Source: Planococcus liqunii
Lineage (GTDB): Bacteria; Bacillota; Bacilli; Bacillales_A; Planococcaceae
Assembly: GCF_030413595.1 (NCBI RefSeq)
Contig: NZ_CP129238.1
Coordinates: 620,001 to 684,000 of the forward strand
Length of the DNA stretch: 64,000 nucleotides
Reading direction: 5' to 3'
This document shows positions 1 to 8,013 of the stretch, piece by piece. The notes beneath the pieces are model-generated. The model was not told where the DNA came from. It did not search any database and saw nothing but the letters and a program-made list of their open reading frames with translations. Within the stretch, counting starts at the first letter, position 1. Each line of letters opens with the position of its first letter. The position numbers and the translations under genes are program-made.

Positions 1-1
1 G

Positions 2-1258
2 AAACTGAACAGTTTCCTTGCGTTATTGATTTCTGCAATTTTTGTCGGAATTTTAAACGGACTCAGATTGCCGGATGTCATCGAATCAATCAAAGCCGGC
101 TTCGGCGGTACACTCGGAAGTTTGGCATTGATCATCGGACTGGGTGCTGTACTCGGTAAGTTGATGGTCGACTCTGGAGCTGCTCAGCGCGTAGCTTCAA
201 CATTGTTGAAAAAATTCGGCGTGAAGAATATCGAATGGGCGATCCTGATCGTCGGCGGAATCTTCGGGATTTCCGTGTTCTATGAAGTAGCGTTCATCAT
301 TTTAGCGCCGCTTGTTATCAGTATTGCGATTGAAGCCAAAGTTTCATATATGCGTCTTGGAATCACGATGGTTGCTGCGGCCACAATGGCCCATAGCCTA
401 TTCCCGCCACAACCTGGCCCGACCGCGCTTGTTGCAGCATACGGCGCAGATATGGGTATGGTGTACATACTCGGCGTCGTGGTATTTATCCCGGCTGTTA
501 TTGCCGCAGGTGTCATCTTGCCGAGATTGCTGCGTAATCTGGACAAGCCGGTTCCACCTCTTTTGAAAAAGCCAAAAGAATTCAGCGACGATGAAATGCC
601 TGGATTTGCAATCAGTATTTTGGTTCCTTTATTGCCAGCAATCATTATCACAAGTGCGACAATCATTAACTATTTCATCACAGAAGGTTCTTTGACACAC
701 GATATCGTCAACTTTATCGGAAGCGCCGAAATTAGCTTGCTTCTAGCTGTCTTAGTTGCGATCTATGTGTTCGGCCTTCGCCGCGGACGCAAAATGCATG
801 AAGTCATGGATTCGTTCTCAAGCGCCATACAAAGCATCGCGATGATTATCCTGATTGTTGGTGCCGGTGGTGCCTTCAAACAAATCATTTTGGATTCCGG
901 CGTCGGTGATTTCATCGCCGGCATGATGCAAAATACCAGCGTTTCCCCGCTTATTATGGCGTGGCTCATTACCGCCATTCTGCGTATTGCAACCGGTACA
1001 GGCGTGGTATCCGCCATTACTGCTGCAGGAATCGTAGGTCCGCTGATCGATACATTTGATGTAAACCCGGTATTGATGGTACTCGCAACAGCAGCAGGAA
1101 GCAACACGATTACACATGTCAACGATGCTTCGTTCTGGCTGTTCAAAGAGTACTTCAACTTATCGATCAAAGAAACATTCAGAACATGGGGCCTTCTGCT
1201 ATTGACCACTTCTCTGGTCGGTCTTGGCGTGGTTCTATTGCTCAGCTTGTTCATTTAA
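2..1258 (+). CDS. GntP-family gluconate:H+ symporter-type permease (5' end outside window)
   Basis: The reading frame is open from the first bases of the window, so the N-terminus is missing. The remaining ~418 residues are a string of hydrophobic segments with the GntP-family look, including the PPQPGP motif near base 410 and a C-terminal NTITHVNDASFW segment typical of gluconate/GntP permeases. The first in-frame start inside the window is a TTG at 26, but homologues begin further upstream and the residues before it (KLNSFLAL) continue the family pattern. Members take up gluconate or related sugar acids with protons across the cytoplasmic membrane; the exact substrate cannot be told. It is closed by a strong terminator, so it belongs to the operon to its left, not to the murR region. 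Confidence 0.85.
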   Translation, partial: KLNSFLALLISAIFVGILNGLRLPDVIESIKAGFGGTLGSLALIIGLGAVLGKLMVDSGAAQRVASTLLKKFGVKNIEWAILIVGGIFGISVFYEVAFIILAPLVISIAIEAKVSYMRLGITMVAAATMAHSLFPPQPGPTALVAAYGADMGMVYILGVVVFIPAVIAAGVILPRLLRNLDKPVPPLLKKPKEFSDDEMPGFAISILVPLLPAIIITSATIINYFITEGSLTHDIVNFIGSAEISLLLAVLVAIYVFGLRRGRKMHEVMDSFSSAIQSIAMIILIVGAGGAFKQIILDSGVGDFIAGMMQNTSVSPLIMAWLITAILRIATGTGVVSAITAAGIVGPLIDTFDVNPVLMVLATAAGSNTITHVNDASFWLFKEYFNLSIKETFRTWGLLLLTTSLVGLGVVLLLSLFI

Positions 1259-1265
1259 TAAATAA

Positions 1266-1298
1266 AGTCCGTTCTGCTCCAAGCAGAACGGGCTTTTT
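1266..1298 (+). terminator. Rho-independent terminator of the GntP gene
   Basis: A 13-bp stem (AGTCCGTTCTGCT with AGCAGAACGGGCT, one G-U) with a two-to-three-base loop is followed by a T run, 8 bases after the stop codon. Confidence 0.85.
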
Positions 1299-1419
1299 AA
1301 CTTGTCCTTAAAAACTGGACGGTTCTAAATTACGTTGAAAGTTTAGGAGTCATCTCATGGAAGAGAGGGACCCGGAAACTTAAAAGCTGGATTTAAAAAC
1401 AGCAGCGTGCAGGAAGTTC

Positions 1420-1450
1420 TTGATTGCGGGAAAAATCATTCTCCTATAAT
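1420..1450 (+). promoter_or_regulatory. Possible sigma-A promoter of murR
   Basis: A perfect TATAAT lies at 1445-1450 with TTGATT at 1420-1425, a rather long 19-bp spacer. The murR start is about 50 bases downstream. Confidence 0.4.
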
Positions 1451-1501
1451 ATTCAATGAAAGTGGCACACACCATAACAAAAAGCAGTTGGGAGATATGC
1501 A

Positions 1502-2350
1502 ATGAAATCGTTACTTACAAAAATTGAACTCGACCTGGAGCAATTGTCGGCAGCGGAACGGCGCATCGGCGAATACATCATCCAGCAGCCGGATGCCATT
1601 CCGCATATGACCACAAAAGAACTGTCGGAAAAAGCGGGCGTGAGCGAAGCGACCATCATCCGCTTCTGCAAATCGATCGGCATGGGAAGCTTCAAATCCT
1701 TCAAATTGGCGCTCATGAAAGACCTGACCCTGACCGATACGAACCTGACGGACTTTTCGGTGCTTCAGCAGAAAGATTCCCCTTATGATTTATTCCATAA
1801 AGTGATCCACGTCAACAAGTCGGCCATTGAATCCTGTGCAGATTCGATGGACCGGAAAGAATTGGTGCAAGCGGTCGACGCGATGAAAGGCGCAAACAAA
1901 ATCGTCTTTTTCGGCGTTGGCGGCTCTTCGACAGCGGCCGTGGATGCCCAGTACAAATTCATGCGGCTCGGCTATCAGTCCATCACTTCGCTGGATTTCC
2001 ATTACATGCTGTCATTGATTCCGCATCTGACGGAAAACGACGTGTTTGTCGCAATCAGCATGTCGGGGCGGACAAAAGACGTGTTGGAACTGTCGCGCTT
2101 TGCGAAAAAAAGAGGTGCAAAAGTGATTGCCATTACGAACTTGAACAAATCGCCGCTTTACAAAGAAGCGGACATCCGGCTATGTACGCCAAACGTTGAA
2201 CAGGATTTCCGGAGCGGCAGCATCGCTTCCCGGATGACCCAGCTCACCGTAATCGACACCCTTTATATGAGCGTTTTCCACCACCTCGGCGAAAAAGTGC
2301 TGCAGCAGTACTACGATGCCCGCAGTGAAATGGAAAGTTTGAGAAGGTAA
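1502..2350 (+). CDS. murR: MurR/RpiR-family transcriptional regulator
   Basis: The 282-residue protein has the RpiR layout: an N-terminal helix-turn-helix domain (about residues 1-77, with the TTKELSEKAGVSEATIIRFCK recognition region) and a C-terminal SIS phosphosugar-binding domain (about 120-260, with GVGGSS and SMSGRT loops). A GGGAG ribosome site precedes the ATG. In Bacillus and relatives MurR represses murNAc catabolic genes and responds to MurNAc-6-P; the gene is next to murQ and murP here, which supports the same role. It is followed by its own terminator and murQ has a separate promoter, so murR is transcribed alone. Confidence 0.85.
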   Translation: MKSLLTKIELDLEQLSAAERRIGEYIIQQPDAIPHMTTKELSEKAGVSEATIIRFCKSIGMGSFKSFKLALMKDLTLTDTNLTDFSVLQQKDSPYDLFHKVIHVNKSAIESCADSMDRKELVQAVDAMKGANKIVFFGVGGSSTAAVDAQYKFMRLGYQSITSLDFHYMLSLIPHLTENDVFVAISMSGRTKDVLELSRFAKKRGAKVIAITNLNKSPLYKEADIRLCTPNVEQDFRSGSIASRMTQLTVIDTLYMSVFHHLGEKVLQQYYDARSEMESLRR

Positions 2351-2352
2351 AG

Positions 2353-2378
2353 AGAGCTGAGAAATCAGCTCTTTTTTA
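2353..2378 (+). terminator. Terminator of murR
   Basis: An 8-bp stem AGAGCTGA/TCAGCTCT with a GAAA tetraloop is followed by TTTTTT, immediately after the murR stop codon. Confidence 0.85.
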
Positions 2379-2386
2379 TTTTTCTT

Positions 2387-2462
2387 CATGAAATTAAAAT
2401 TCATGATTTGGATAATTTATATTGACATGAAATTTCTTAAGAGTAAAATGAAGTCAAGAAAT
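2387..2462 (+). promoter_or_regulatory. murQ promoter with candidate MurR operators
   Basis: The promoter is TTGACA (2422-2427), 16-bp spacer, TAAAAT (2444-2449), 34 bases before the murQ ATG. Two symmetric elements flank it. One is a near-palindrome CATGAAATT/AATTCATG at 2387-2405, whose left half recurs as CATGAAATT at 2426-2434 across the -35. The other is ATTTCTT (2432-2438) with AAGAAAT (2456-2462) spanning the -10. The promoter is well supported. The assignment of either repeat to MurR is inference from position. Confidence 0.6.
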
Positions 2463-2483
2463 AACCAAATAAAGGATGAGCCG

Positions 2484-3368
2484 ATGTTAGAGAATTTGTC
2501 TACAGAGAAAAGAAATGACGATACGATGAAGCTGGATGAAATGTCGACGCTGGAAATCCTTGAAACGATGAATCGGGAAGACCAGACGGTTCCAGGTGCG
2601 ATTGCCAAGGAGATGGACCGCATTGAACAAGCGGTGCAAGCAGTGATCAAATCGTTCCAGGCTGGCGGCCGGCTGATTTATGTGGGGGCAGGCACAAGCG
2701 GGCGTCTTGGCATTTTGGATGCAGTAGAGTGTGTACCGACTTTTGGCGTCTCGCCGGATGTTGTGCAAGGTTTCTTAGCCGGTGGAATGGAAGCGTTCAC
2801 AATGGCTCAAGAAGGAGTGGAAGACAACCCGTCTCTTGCTAAGGAAGAATTGAAAAAAGTTTCCTTAACGGAAAAAGACACGGTGATCGGCATTGCAGCA
2901 AGCGGCAGAACGCCTTACGTAATCGGGGCGCTGGAGTATGCAAGTGAAGTAGGCGCGAAAACGGTAGCCATTTCCTGCAATACGGAATCGGAAATCAGCC
3001 GGTATGCGCAAATTGCCATTGAAATCGAAACAGGGCCGGAAGTTTTGACCGGTTCTACGCGTTTAAAAGCGGGAACAGCCCAAAAGCTCGTATTGAACAT
3101 GATTTCAACGGCTTCGATGATCGGCGTCGGCAAAGTTTACGGAAATTTGATGGTGGATGTACAGGCGACCAACAAAAAACTGATTGAGCGTTCGAAGCGT
3201 ATTATTATGGACGCTACGCAAGTGGATTATGAAACAGCGGAGCGTTTTTACGAAAAAGCCGATCGCCATGTCAAAACGGCCATCGTCATGATTTTATTGG
3301 ATTGCTCAAAAGGGGAAGCGGCTGAGAAGCTGGAAACAGCTGGCGGTTTTGTAAGAAAAGCTTTATAA
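2484..3368 (+). CDS. murQ: N-acetylmuramic acid 6-phosphate etherase
   Basis: MurQ cleaves the D-lactyl ether of MurNAc-6-P to GlcNAc-6-P and D-lactate in the cytoplasm. The 294-residue product, normal length for the family, has the SIS fold with the GAGTSGRLG motif, the GIAASGRTPYV loop and the TGSTRLKAGTAQKLVLN segment typical of MurQ. I chose the ATG at 2484 because AAAGGATG precedes it; an in-frame ATG at 2388 would lie upstream of the promoter. The murP start follows within 25 bases, so murQ and murP are co-transcribed. The GlcNAc-6-P made here feeds NagA and NagB further downstream. Confidence 0.93.
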   Translation: MLENLSTEKRNDDTMKLDEMSTLEILETMNREDQTVPGAIAKEMDRIEQAVQAVIKSFQAGGRLIYVGAGTSGRLGILDAVECVPTFGVSPDVVQGFLAGGMEAFTMAQEGVEDNPSLAKEELKKVSLTEKDTVIGIAASGRTPYVIGALEYASEVGAKTVAISCNTESEISRYAQIAIEIETGPEVLTGSTRLKAGTAQKLVLNMISTASMIGVGKVYGNLMVDVQATNKKLIERSKRIIMDATQVDYETAERFYEKADRHVKTAIVMILLDCSKGEAAEKLETAGGFVRKAL

Positions 3369-3393
3369 CACAATGGGAGAGCGGGGGGACAGT

Positions 3394-4773
3394 ATGAAAA
3401 AAGAACAAAAAATGGCGCAGGATATTCTTAAGCAAGTCGGGGGAAAAGAGAATATCCAACGGGTAGCCCACTGTATGACGCGTTTGCGCTTGTCGCTGAA
3501 AGACGACAGCAAAGCGAATATCAATGACTTAAAACGAATTGACGGCGTGATGGGCGTCGTTGAAGACGACACACTTCAAATCGTGGTAGGACCGGGAACG
3601 GTTAATAAAGTCGCGGCTGAAATGAGCAATGAAACAGGGCTTGCAATCGGGGAAGAAGCGGCTGTCAACGAAGGCGATATGGATTTCAGCGAAAAAGCGG
3701 AACTCGACCGCGAAAAAATGAAGCAAAAAAACAAAACGCCGTTCAAGCTGTTTTTGCGCAGAGTCGGCAATATTTTCATACCGCTGATTCCTGGTTTGAT
3801 TGCTTCGGGAATCATCAACGGTGCAGCGAACTTCGCTAAAAATGCCGGAGTGGATGAAACAGCGACGTATATGCAGATTTTATTGCTGCTGGGAAGCACG
3901 GTCTTTACATACTTGGCCATTTTAGTCGGCTGGAACACAGCGAAAGAATTCGGCGGAACGCCGGTGCTCGGTGCGATTGCCGGGGGAATTTTGTTCAATC
4001 CGTTATTGGCGGATATTACGATTTACGGGGAACCGCTCGTCGTCGGGCGCGGTGGATTGTTCGGAGTCATTTTTGCAGCTTGGCTGATGACGTTTGTTGA
4101 AAAGAAAGTGCGTTCTGTCATGCACAGTTCGATTGATATTCTTTTTACGCCATTAATTACGGTTCTTGTAGTTGGATTTATTTCTTTATATGCAATTGTT
4201 CCAGTTGCCGGTGTATTGAGCGACATCATTACTACTGGGTTGATTTCAGCGCTTGATGTCGGCGGAGTGGTAGCCGGCGGCGTCTTGGCAGCATTCTTCC
4301 TGCCGCTTGTTATGCTCGGGCTTCACCATGGTTTGACGCCGATTCACGTGGAATTGATGAACACGTTCGGCAGTACGGCGTTATTGCCGATCCTGGCAAT
4401 GGCAGGTGCAGGGCAAGTCGGCGGAACGATTGCCATTTACGTGAAAACGAAAAACCAGCGTTTGCGCAATATCATCAAAGGCGCATTGCCGGTTGGAATC
4501 CTTGGAATCGGAGAGCCATTGCTATACGGTGTCACCTTGCCGCTTGGGCGTCCGTTCATCACCGCTTGTATGGGTGCAGCATTCGGCGGTGCCTTCCAGG
4601 CAGTGATGCACACAGCGGCACAAGGCATCGGCGTATCGGGCATCTCGTTGATCCCACTGATTGCTGACAGCAAATACATCTGGTACTTCCTGGGGCTCGT
4701 TGTTTCGTACGTCTTTGGATTTATCTTCACGTATTTGTTTGGATTCAAAGAGAGAATGGCAGAAGGGATCTAG
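3394..4773 (+). CDS. murP: PTS transporter, MurNAc-type EIIBC
   Basis: About 459 residues: an N-terminal EIIB domain with the phosphorylated cysteine at residue 27 (HCMTRLRLS), a linker near 85-110, and an EIIC membrane domain with about ten segments to the C-terminus, including GLHHGLTPIHVELM and GIGEPLLYGVTLPLGRPF. There is no EIIA domain, as in known MurP proteins, so an EIIA must be lent by another PTS; the nagE gene in this region carries one. It imports and phosphorylates MurNAc or MurNAc-GlcNAc. The ATG at 3394 follows a GGGGGGA; an alternative ATG lies at 3373 with poorer spacing. It sits between murQ and mupG, which makes a disaccharide substrate likely. Confidence 0.88.
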   Translation: MKKEQKMAQDILKQVGGKENIQRVAHCMTRLRLSLKDDSKANINDLKRIDGVMGVVEDDTLQIVVGPGTVNKVAAEMSNETGLAIGEEAAVNEGDMDFSEKAELDREKMKQKNKTPFKLFLRRVGNIFIPLIPGLIASGIINGAANFAKNAGVDETATYMQILLLLGSTVFTYLAILVGWNTAKEFGGTPVLGAIAGGILFNPLLADITIYGEPLVVGRGGLFGVIFAAWLMTFVEKKVRSVMHSSIDILFTPLITVLVVGFISLYAIVPVAGVLSDIITTGLISALDVGGVVAGGVLAAFFLPLVMLGLHHGLTPIHVELMNTFGSTALLPILAMAGAGQVGGTIAIYVKTKNQRLRNIIKGALPVGILGIGEPLLYGVTLPLGRPFITACMGAAFGGAFQAVMHTAAQGIGVSGISLIPLIADSKYIWYFLGLVVSYVFGFIFTYLFGFKERMAEGI

Positions 4774-4783
4774 AAAAGTGGAA

Positions 4784-4980
4784 AGAGCCGTTCAGCTTTG
4801 ACCGGCATAAGACCGATTGGTGAAGCGGCATGTTCTCAGCCGCACAGCCAAGTGGGCTTATGACCCGAGAAGCTGGCTCTTGCAGCTGGACACAAAGAAA
4901 AGCGGCGGCGGCCATCTAGCCCCGACAAGCGCTGGAGGGTTTGGCAGGAATGGCGCACTTTGCCATTCAGGACAAAACCG
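4784..4980 (+). other. Nested-hairpin intergenic element, possible structured RNA
   Basis: The 312-base gap between murP and mupG is not coding but highly self-complementary. Working inward, AGAGC (4784-4788) pairs with GCTCT (4876-4880), CAGCTT (4793-4798) with AAGCTG (4870-4875), CATAAG (4806-4811) with CTTATG (4857-4862), and GCGGC (4825-4829) with GCCGC (4839-4843). A second nested unit pairs GGTTT (4938-4942) with AAACC (4975-4979) around AATGGC (4949-4954) and GCCATT (4962-4967). A terminator follows at 5033. It could be a regulatory RNA, an mRNA-processing or stabilising element between the two genes, or a copy of an interspersed repeat family. I do not recognise it as a named riboswitch. 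Confidence 0.5.
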
Positions 4981-5032
4981 AAGCGGCCCTTCATATACTA
5001 CACACCATGAAAAACATAAGAGCAAGACAACC

Positions 5033-5062
5033 AAAAAGGGAGATTCAGTTCTCCCTTTTTTT
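5033..5062 (+). terminator. Intrinsic terminator upstream of mupG
   Basis: An 11-bp stem AAAAAGGGAGA/TCTCCCTTTTT with a six-base loop runs into a T tract. It lies 24 bases before the mupG start, so murP transcripts would stop or be attenuated here. No clear promoter is visible between it and mupG, which suggests read-through. Confidence 0.8.
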
Positions 5063-5085
5063 CTTTAGCCAAAAGGAGGAATAGC

Positions 5086-6153
5086 ATGCGCGGCATATCA
5101 GTTTATTTAGGAGAAGGCTCGCCGAAAGAACTTGAGCCTTATATTCAAAGGGTCCGAAAGCTCGGATTCAGTGCAATTTTCACGTCGCTGCACATCCCGG
5201 AAGAAGACCCGTCGTTGTACGAAGAAAGGCTGCGGGAGCTGGGAGCACTGGCGCGGGCATACGACATGGAATTGATGGCGGACATTTCGCCGAAATCGCT
5301 GGGGCATCTCGGGTTCACTTGGGACAATGCAGAAGGCTTAGTGGAATGGGGCGTCACCGGGCTCCGGATCGACTACGGCATCAAAGAGAACACGATTGCT
5401 GAGCTGTCTGGGAAAATGAAAATCGCCTTGAATGCCAGCACCTTAACAAAAGAAGGATTAGCGCGGTTGAAAGCAGCGGGCCTTCGGACAGAAGCGGTTG
5501 AAGCCTGGCATAATTTCTATCCGCGGCCGGAAACCGGGTTGGATACGCAAGATTTCTATGAAGTGAACGAGTGGCTGAAAAGCGAAGGCTTGGCGGTCAT
5601 GGCCTTTATACCGGGAGACGGCAAGCGCCGGGGGCCTTTATTCGAAGGACTGCCCACTTTGGAAGAGCATCGCTGCGTTTCGCCATTTGCGGCGTATGTG
5701 GCATTCGAAAAAAGCGGACTGGTGGATAAGATTTTGGTGGGCGATATCACACTCAGCGAAGAAAGCCTGGCGCAATTCGCTGCTTATGAGCAAGGTGTCC
5801 TCCAATTGCGTGCAAAGAAGCTGATCGAAAATCAGGCTTTGCTAGAAACAGCCGGTCTGGTCCAAACCAACCGAATGGATGCGGCAAGAGACTGCGTCCG
5901 TTCGATGGAGTCAAGGGAATACGGCTTGTTCGGCACACGGCGGCTGGCGCCGGAACAGACCATTGAACGGCCAACCGGCAGCATTACAATCGACAATGAA
6001 CGCTACGGCCGCTACCAGGGCGAGATGCAAATCACAAAAAGAGATTTGCATGAAGACGACCGGGTCAATGTCATCGGAAGAGTTCTGCAGGAAGATTTAA
6101 CATTGCTCAAGCATGTAAAATCCGGAGTGGAATTTCAGTTAATGTGGGTATAA
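5086..6153 (+). CDS. mupG: 6-phospho-N-acetylmuramidase (DUF871, GH170)
   Basis: The 355-residue protein matches the DUF871/MupG family: a TIM-barrel N-terminal part (MRGISVYLGE, FTSLHIPEED, MADISPKSL, LRIDYGI, NASTLT, WHNFYPRPETGL) and a C-terminal barrel-like domain from about residue 240. S. aureus MupG splits MurNAc-6-P-GlcNAc, imported by MurP, into MurNAc-6-P and GlcNAc inside the cell. A strong AAAGGAGG site sets the ATG at 5086. Its place after murQ and murP supports this role and implies that the PTS here imports the disaccharide as well as, or instead of, free MurNAc. Confidence 0.9.
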   Translation: MRGISVYLGEGSPKELEPYIQRVRKLGFSAIFTSLHIPEEDPSLYEERLRELGALARAYDMELMADISPKSLGHLGFTWDNAEGLVEWGVTGLRIDYGIKENTIAELSGKMKIALNASTLTKEGLARLKAAGLRTEAVEAWHNFYPRPETGLDTQDFYEVNEWLKSEGLAVMAFIPGDGKRRGPLFEGLPTLEEHRCVSPFAAYVAFEKSGLVDKILVGDITLSEESLAQFAAYEQGVLQLRAKKLIENQALLETAGLVQTNRMDAARDCVRSMESREYGLFGTRRLAPEQTIERPTGSITIDNERYGRYQGEMQITKRDLHEDDRVNVIGRVLQEDLTLLKHVKSGVEFQLMWV

Positions 6154-6357
6154 AGAAGAATTTTAATTTCTAAATTTATTCCTCCAAAAGGCGTACTTCT
6201 GCCCCTGAACCTGAGCAAATATAAACGGAACGAAAAATGGAAAGCGCAAAATCCATTTAAAGACAGAGCTATTGGGGCATGGGCAATAAAAGAATTGTCA
6301 GATAATATTGGACAGTAGAGGTAAATAAATACAAAAAAGAATAAGAGGAGGAAAGAA

Positions 6358-7995
6358 ATGAAAAAAAGAACGAAGCTCAAAGTTCTGTCATCTGCCTTGG
6401 TTTGTTCGCTTGCTTTCACATCTGTTCTCGCTTCACCGGCAATGGCGGCTCCGGCGAATCAATGGAATCAGCCAGGGCCGATGTCGCCTGTACTCCATCC
6501 GGGTTCAGTGAAAGGGGCGGGCATGATCCAGGAACCGCTGGACCGTTTTGACACTGAAATTGAAAGCGCTTTAACGGCGAAGACGACGCCAGGTGCGGTC
6601 GCGTTTGTTGCCCGAAGCGGACATATCATTAAGCACGATGCGTATGGCTATGCATCTCTGTACGCCGACGACCAGTTTACACCGGTGGCTAATCCGATTG
6701 AAATGAAAGAAGACACGATTTTCGACTTGGCTTCCATCAGCAAAATCTTTACGACGACGGCGGCGATGAAGCTGTACGAAAAAGGGCATTTCAAGCTGGA
6801 CGATCCGGTGGCTCTGCACCTTCCGCAATTTGCGGAGAACGGCAAAGAAGCAGTCACCATTCGCCAGCTCATGACGCACACGTCCGGGTTTATCGCCTGG
6901 GTGCCGCTCTATCAGCAAGGAAAGACGCGCGAAGACCGCATCGAATACGCGCTGCGCTATCCACTGGCCAATCAGCCGGGCACCCATTACACATACAGCG
7001 ATTTGAACTTGATCACGCTCGGGGCATTGATTGAGAAATACTCCGGCAAACGGCTCGATCAGTTTGTAAAAGAGGAAATTACGGACCCAATCGGCATGAA
7101 AGACACCATGTACAACCCGCCTGCATCTTTGAAAAACCGCATCGCGGCAACGGAATACCAGCCGGTGCTTGGGCGCGGCATGGTATGGGGGGAAGTCCAC
7201 GATGAAAACGCCTGGTCCTTGGGCGGTGTTGCCGGACATGCCGGTGTTTTCTCTACAGCTTCGGATTTAGCGAAATTCGCCCATATGTTTTTGAACAATG
7301 GCAAATACGGCGGCAAACGGATTTTGGAACCGGAAACGGTCCGCTTGCTTGAAACCAACCAGATTCCGGAATTTCCGGGAGATGACCACGGGCTTGGCTG
7401 GGAACTGAACCAGGGCTGGTATATGGACGCGTTAGCAGATCCGGCGGCATTCGGTCACACCGGCTACACGGGTACAAGCATCGTCATCAACCGGAAAAAC
7501 AACACGATTGCCATCCTGTTGACGAACCGCGTGCATCCATCGAGAAGCACGATTTCGACAAACGGCATCCGCCGGGCCTTTGCCAGATCGGTCGCGGACG
7601 CCATATCGGCTCCAGTTCCGAAGCATCAGGAGGCTTGGTTCTCGGGCTACGGCGATAAATTAAACAATGAAATGCAAGTCGCTGTTCCGGCGGGCGCCAC
7701 TGCAGCCTCATTCGATTCATGGCATCGTCTGGAAGCCAACTCGGATTTCGGTTTTATTGAAACGTCTTCGGATGGTGTGAACTGGACGCAAGCGGCTGCT
7801 CCTCTTACGGGTGAAAGCGGCGAATGGGGACGGGTTTCAATCGAATTGCCGGAAGGCACGAAGCATCTTCGCTTCCGATACCAAACCGACGCTTCCGTTA
7901 ATGGGCGCGGCTGGTACGTCGGCAATATCCAGATAGACGGCAAACGGATCCAGCCGAAAGCGGAAAACAACAACTGGACTGTACGCAGCAATTAA
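6358..7995 (+). CDS. amiE: Secreted beta-lactamase-fold N-acetylmuramyl-L-alanine amidase (AmiE/YbbE type)
   Basis: A 545-residue exported protein. A signal peptide (residues 1 to about 30, ending SPAMAAPA) precedes a serine beta-lactamase/esterase-fold domain (about 60-425) with the SxxK motif SISK at 126-129, a YSDLN motif at 213-217 and a FGHTG motif late in the domain. In B. subtilis the equivalent YbbE (AmiE) removes the peptide from MurNAc and is encoded with nagZ and namZ, exactly as here. This copy is about 100 residues longer: residues about 430-545 form a beta-rich region, probably an added binding domain. The gene starts after AGGAGGAAAG and nagZ begins 18 bases after its stop. Confidence 0.87.
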   Translation: MKKRTKLKVLSSALVCSLAFTSVLASPAMAAPANQWNQPGPMSPVLHPGSVKGAGMIQEPLDRFDTEIESALTAKTTPGAVAFVARSGHIIKHDAYGYASLYADDQFTPVANPIEMKEDTIFDLASISKIFTTTAAMKLYEKGHFKLDDPVALHLPQFAENGKEAVTIRQLMTHTSGFIAWVPLYQQGKTREDRIEYALRYPLANQPGTHYTYSDLNLITLGALIEKYSGKRLDQFVKEEITDPIGMKDTMYNPPASLKNRIAATEYQPVLGRGMVWGEVHDENAWSLGGVAGHAGVFSTASDLAKFAHMFLNNGKYGGKRILEPETVRLLETNQIPEFPGDDHGLGWELNQGWYMDALADPAAFGHTGYTGTSIVINRKNNTIAILLTNRVHPSRSTISTNGIRRAFARSVADAISAPVPKHQEAWFSGYGDKLNNEMQVAVPAGATAASFDSWHRLEANSDFGFIETSSDGVNWTQAAAPLTGESGEWGRVSIELPEGTKHLRFRYQTDASVNGRGWYVGNIQIDGKRIQPKAENNNWTVRSN

Positions 7996-8013
7996 GTTAG
8001 AGGGGGATGGAAT

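Noticed and set aside
4817-5068. 83-codon open frame between murP and mupG
   Set aside because: No ribosome site, no family match, and it runs through the hairpins and into the terminator stem; the DNA is better explained as a structured element.
6571-7239. 222-codon minus-strand frame inside amiE
   Set aside because: It is a shadow of the amidase gene, with no ribosome site and a biased, Arg/His-rich composition.
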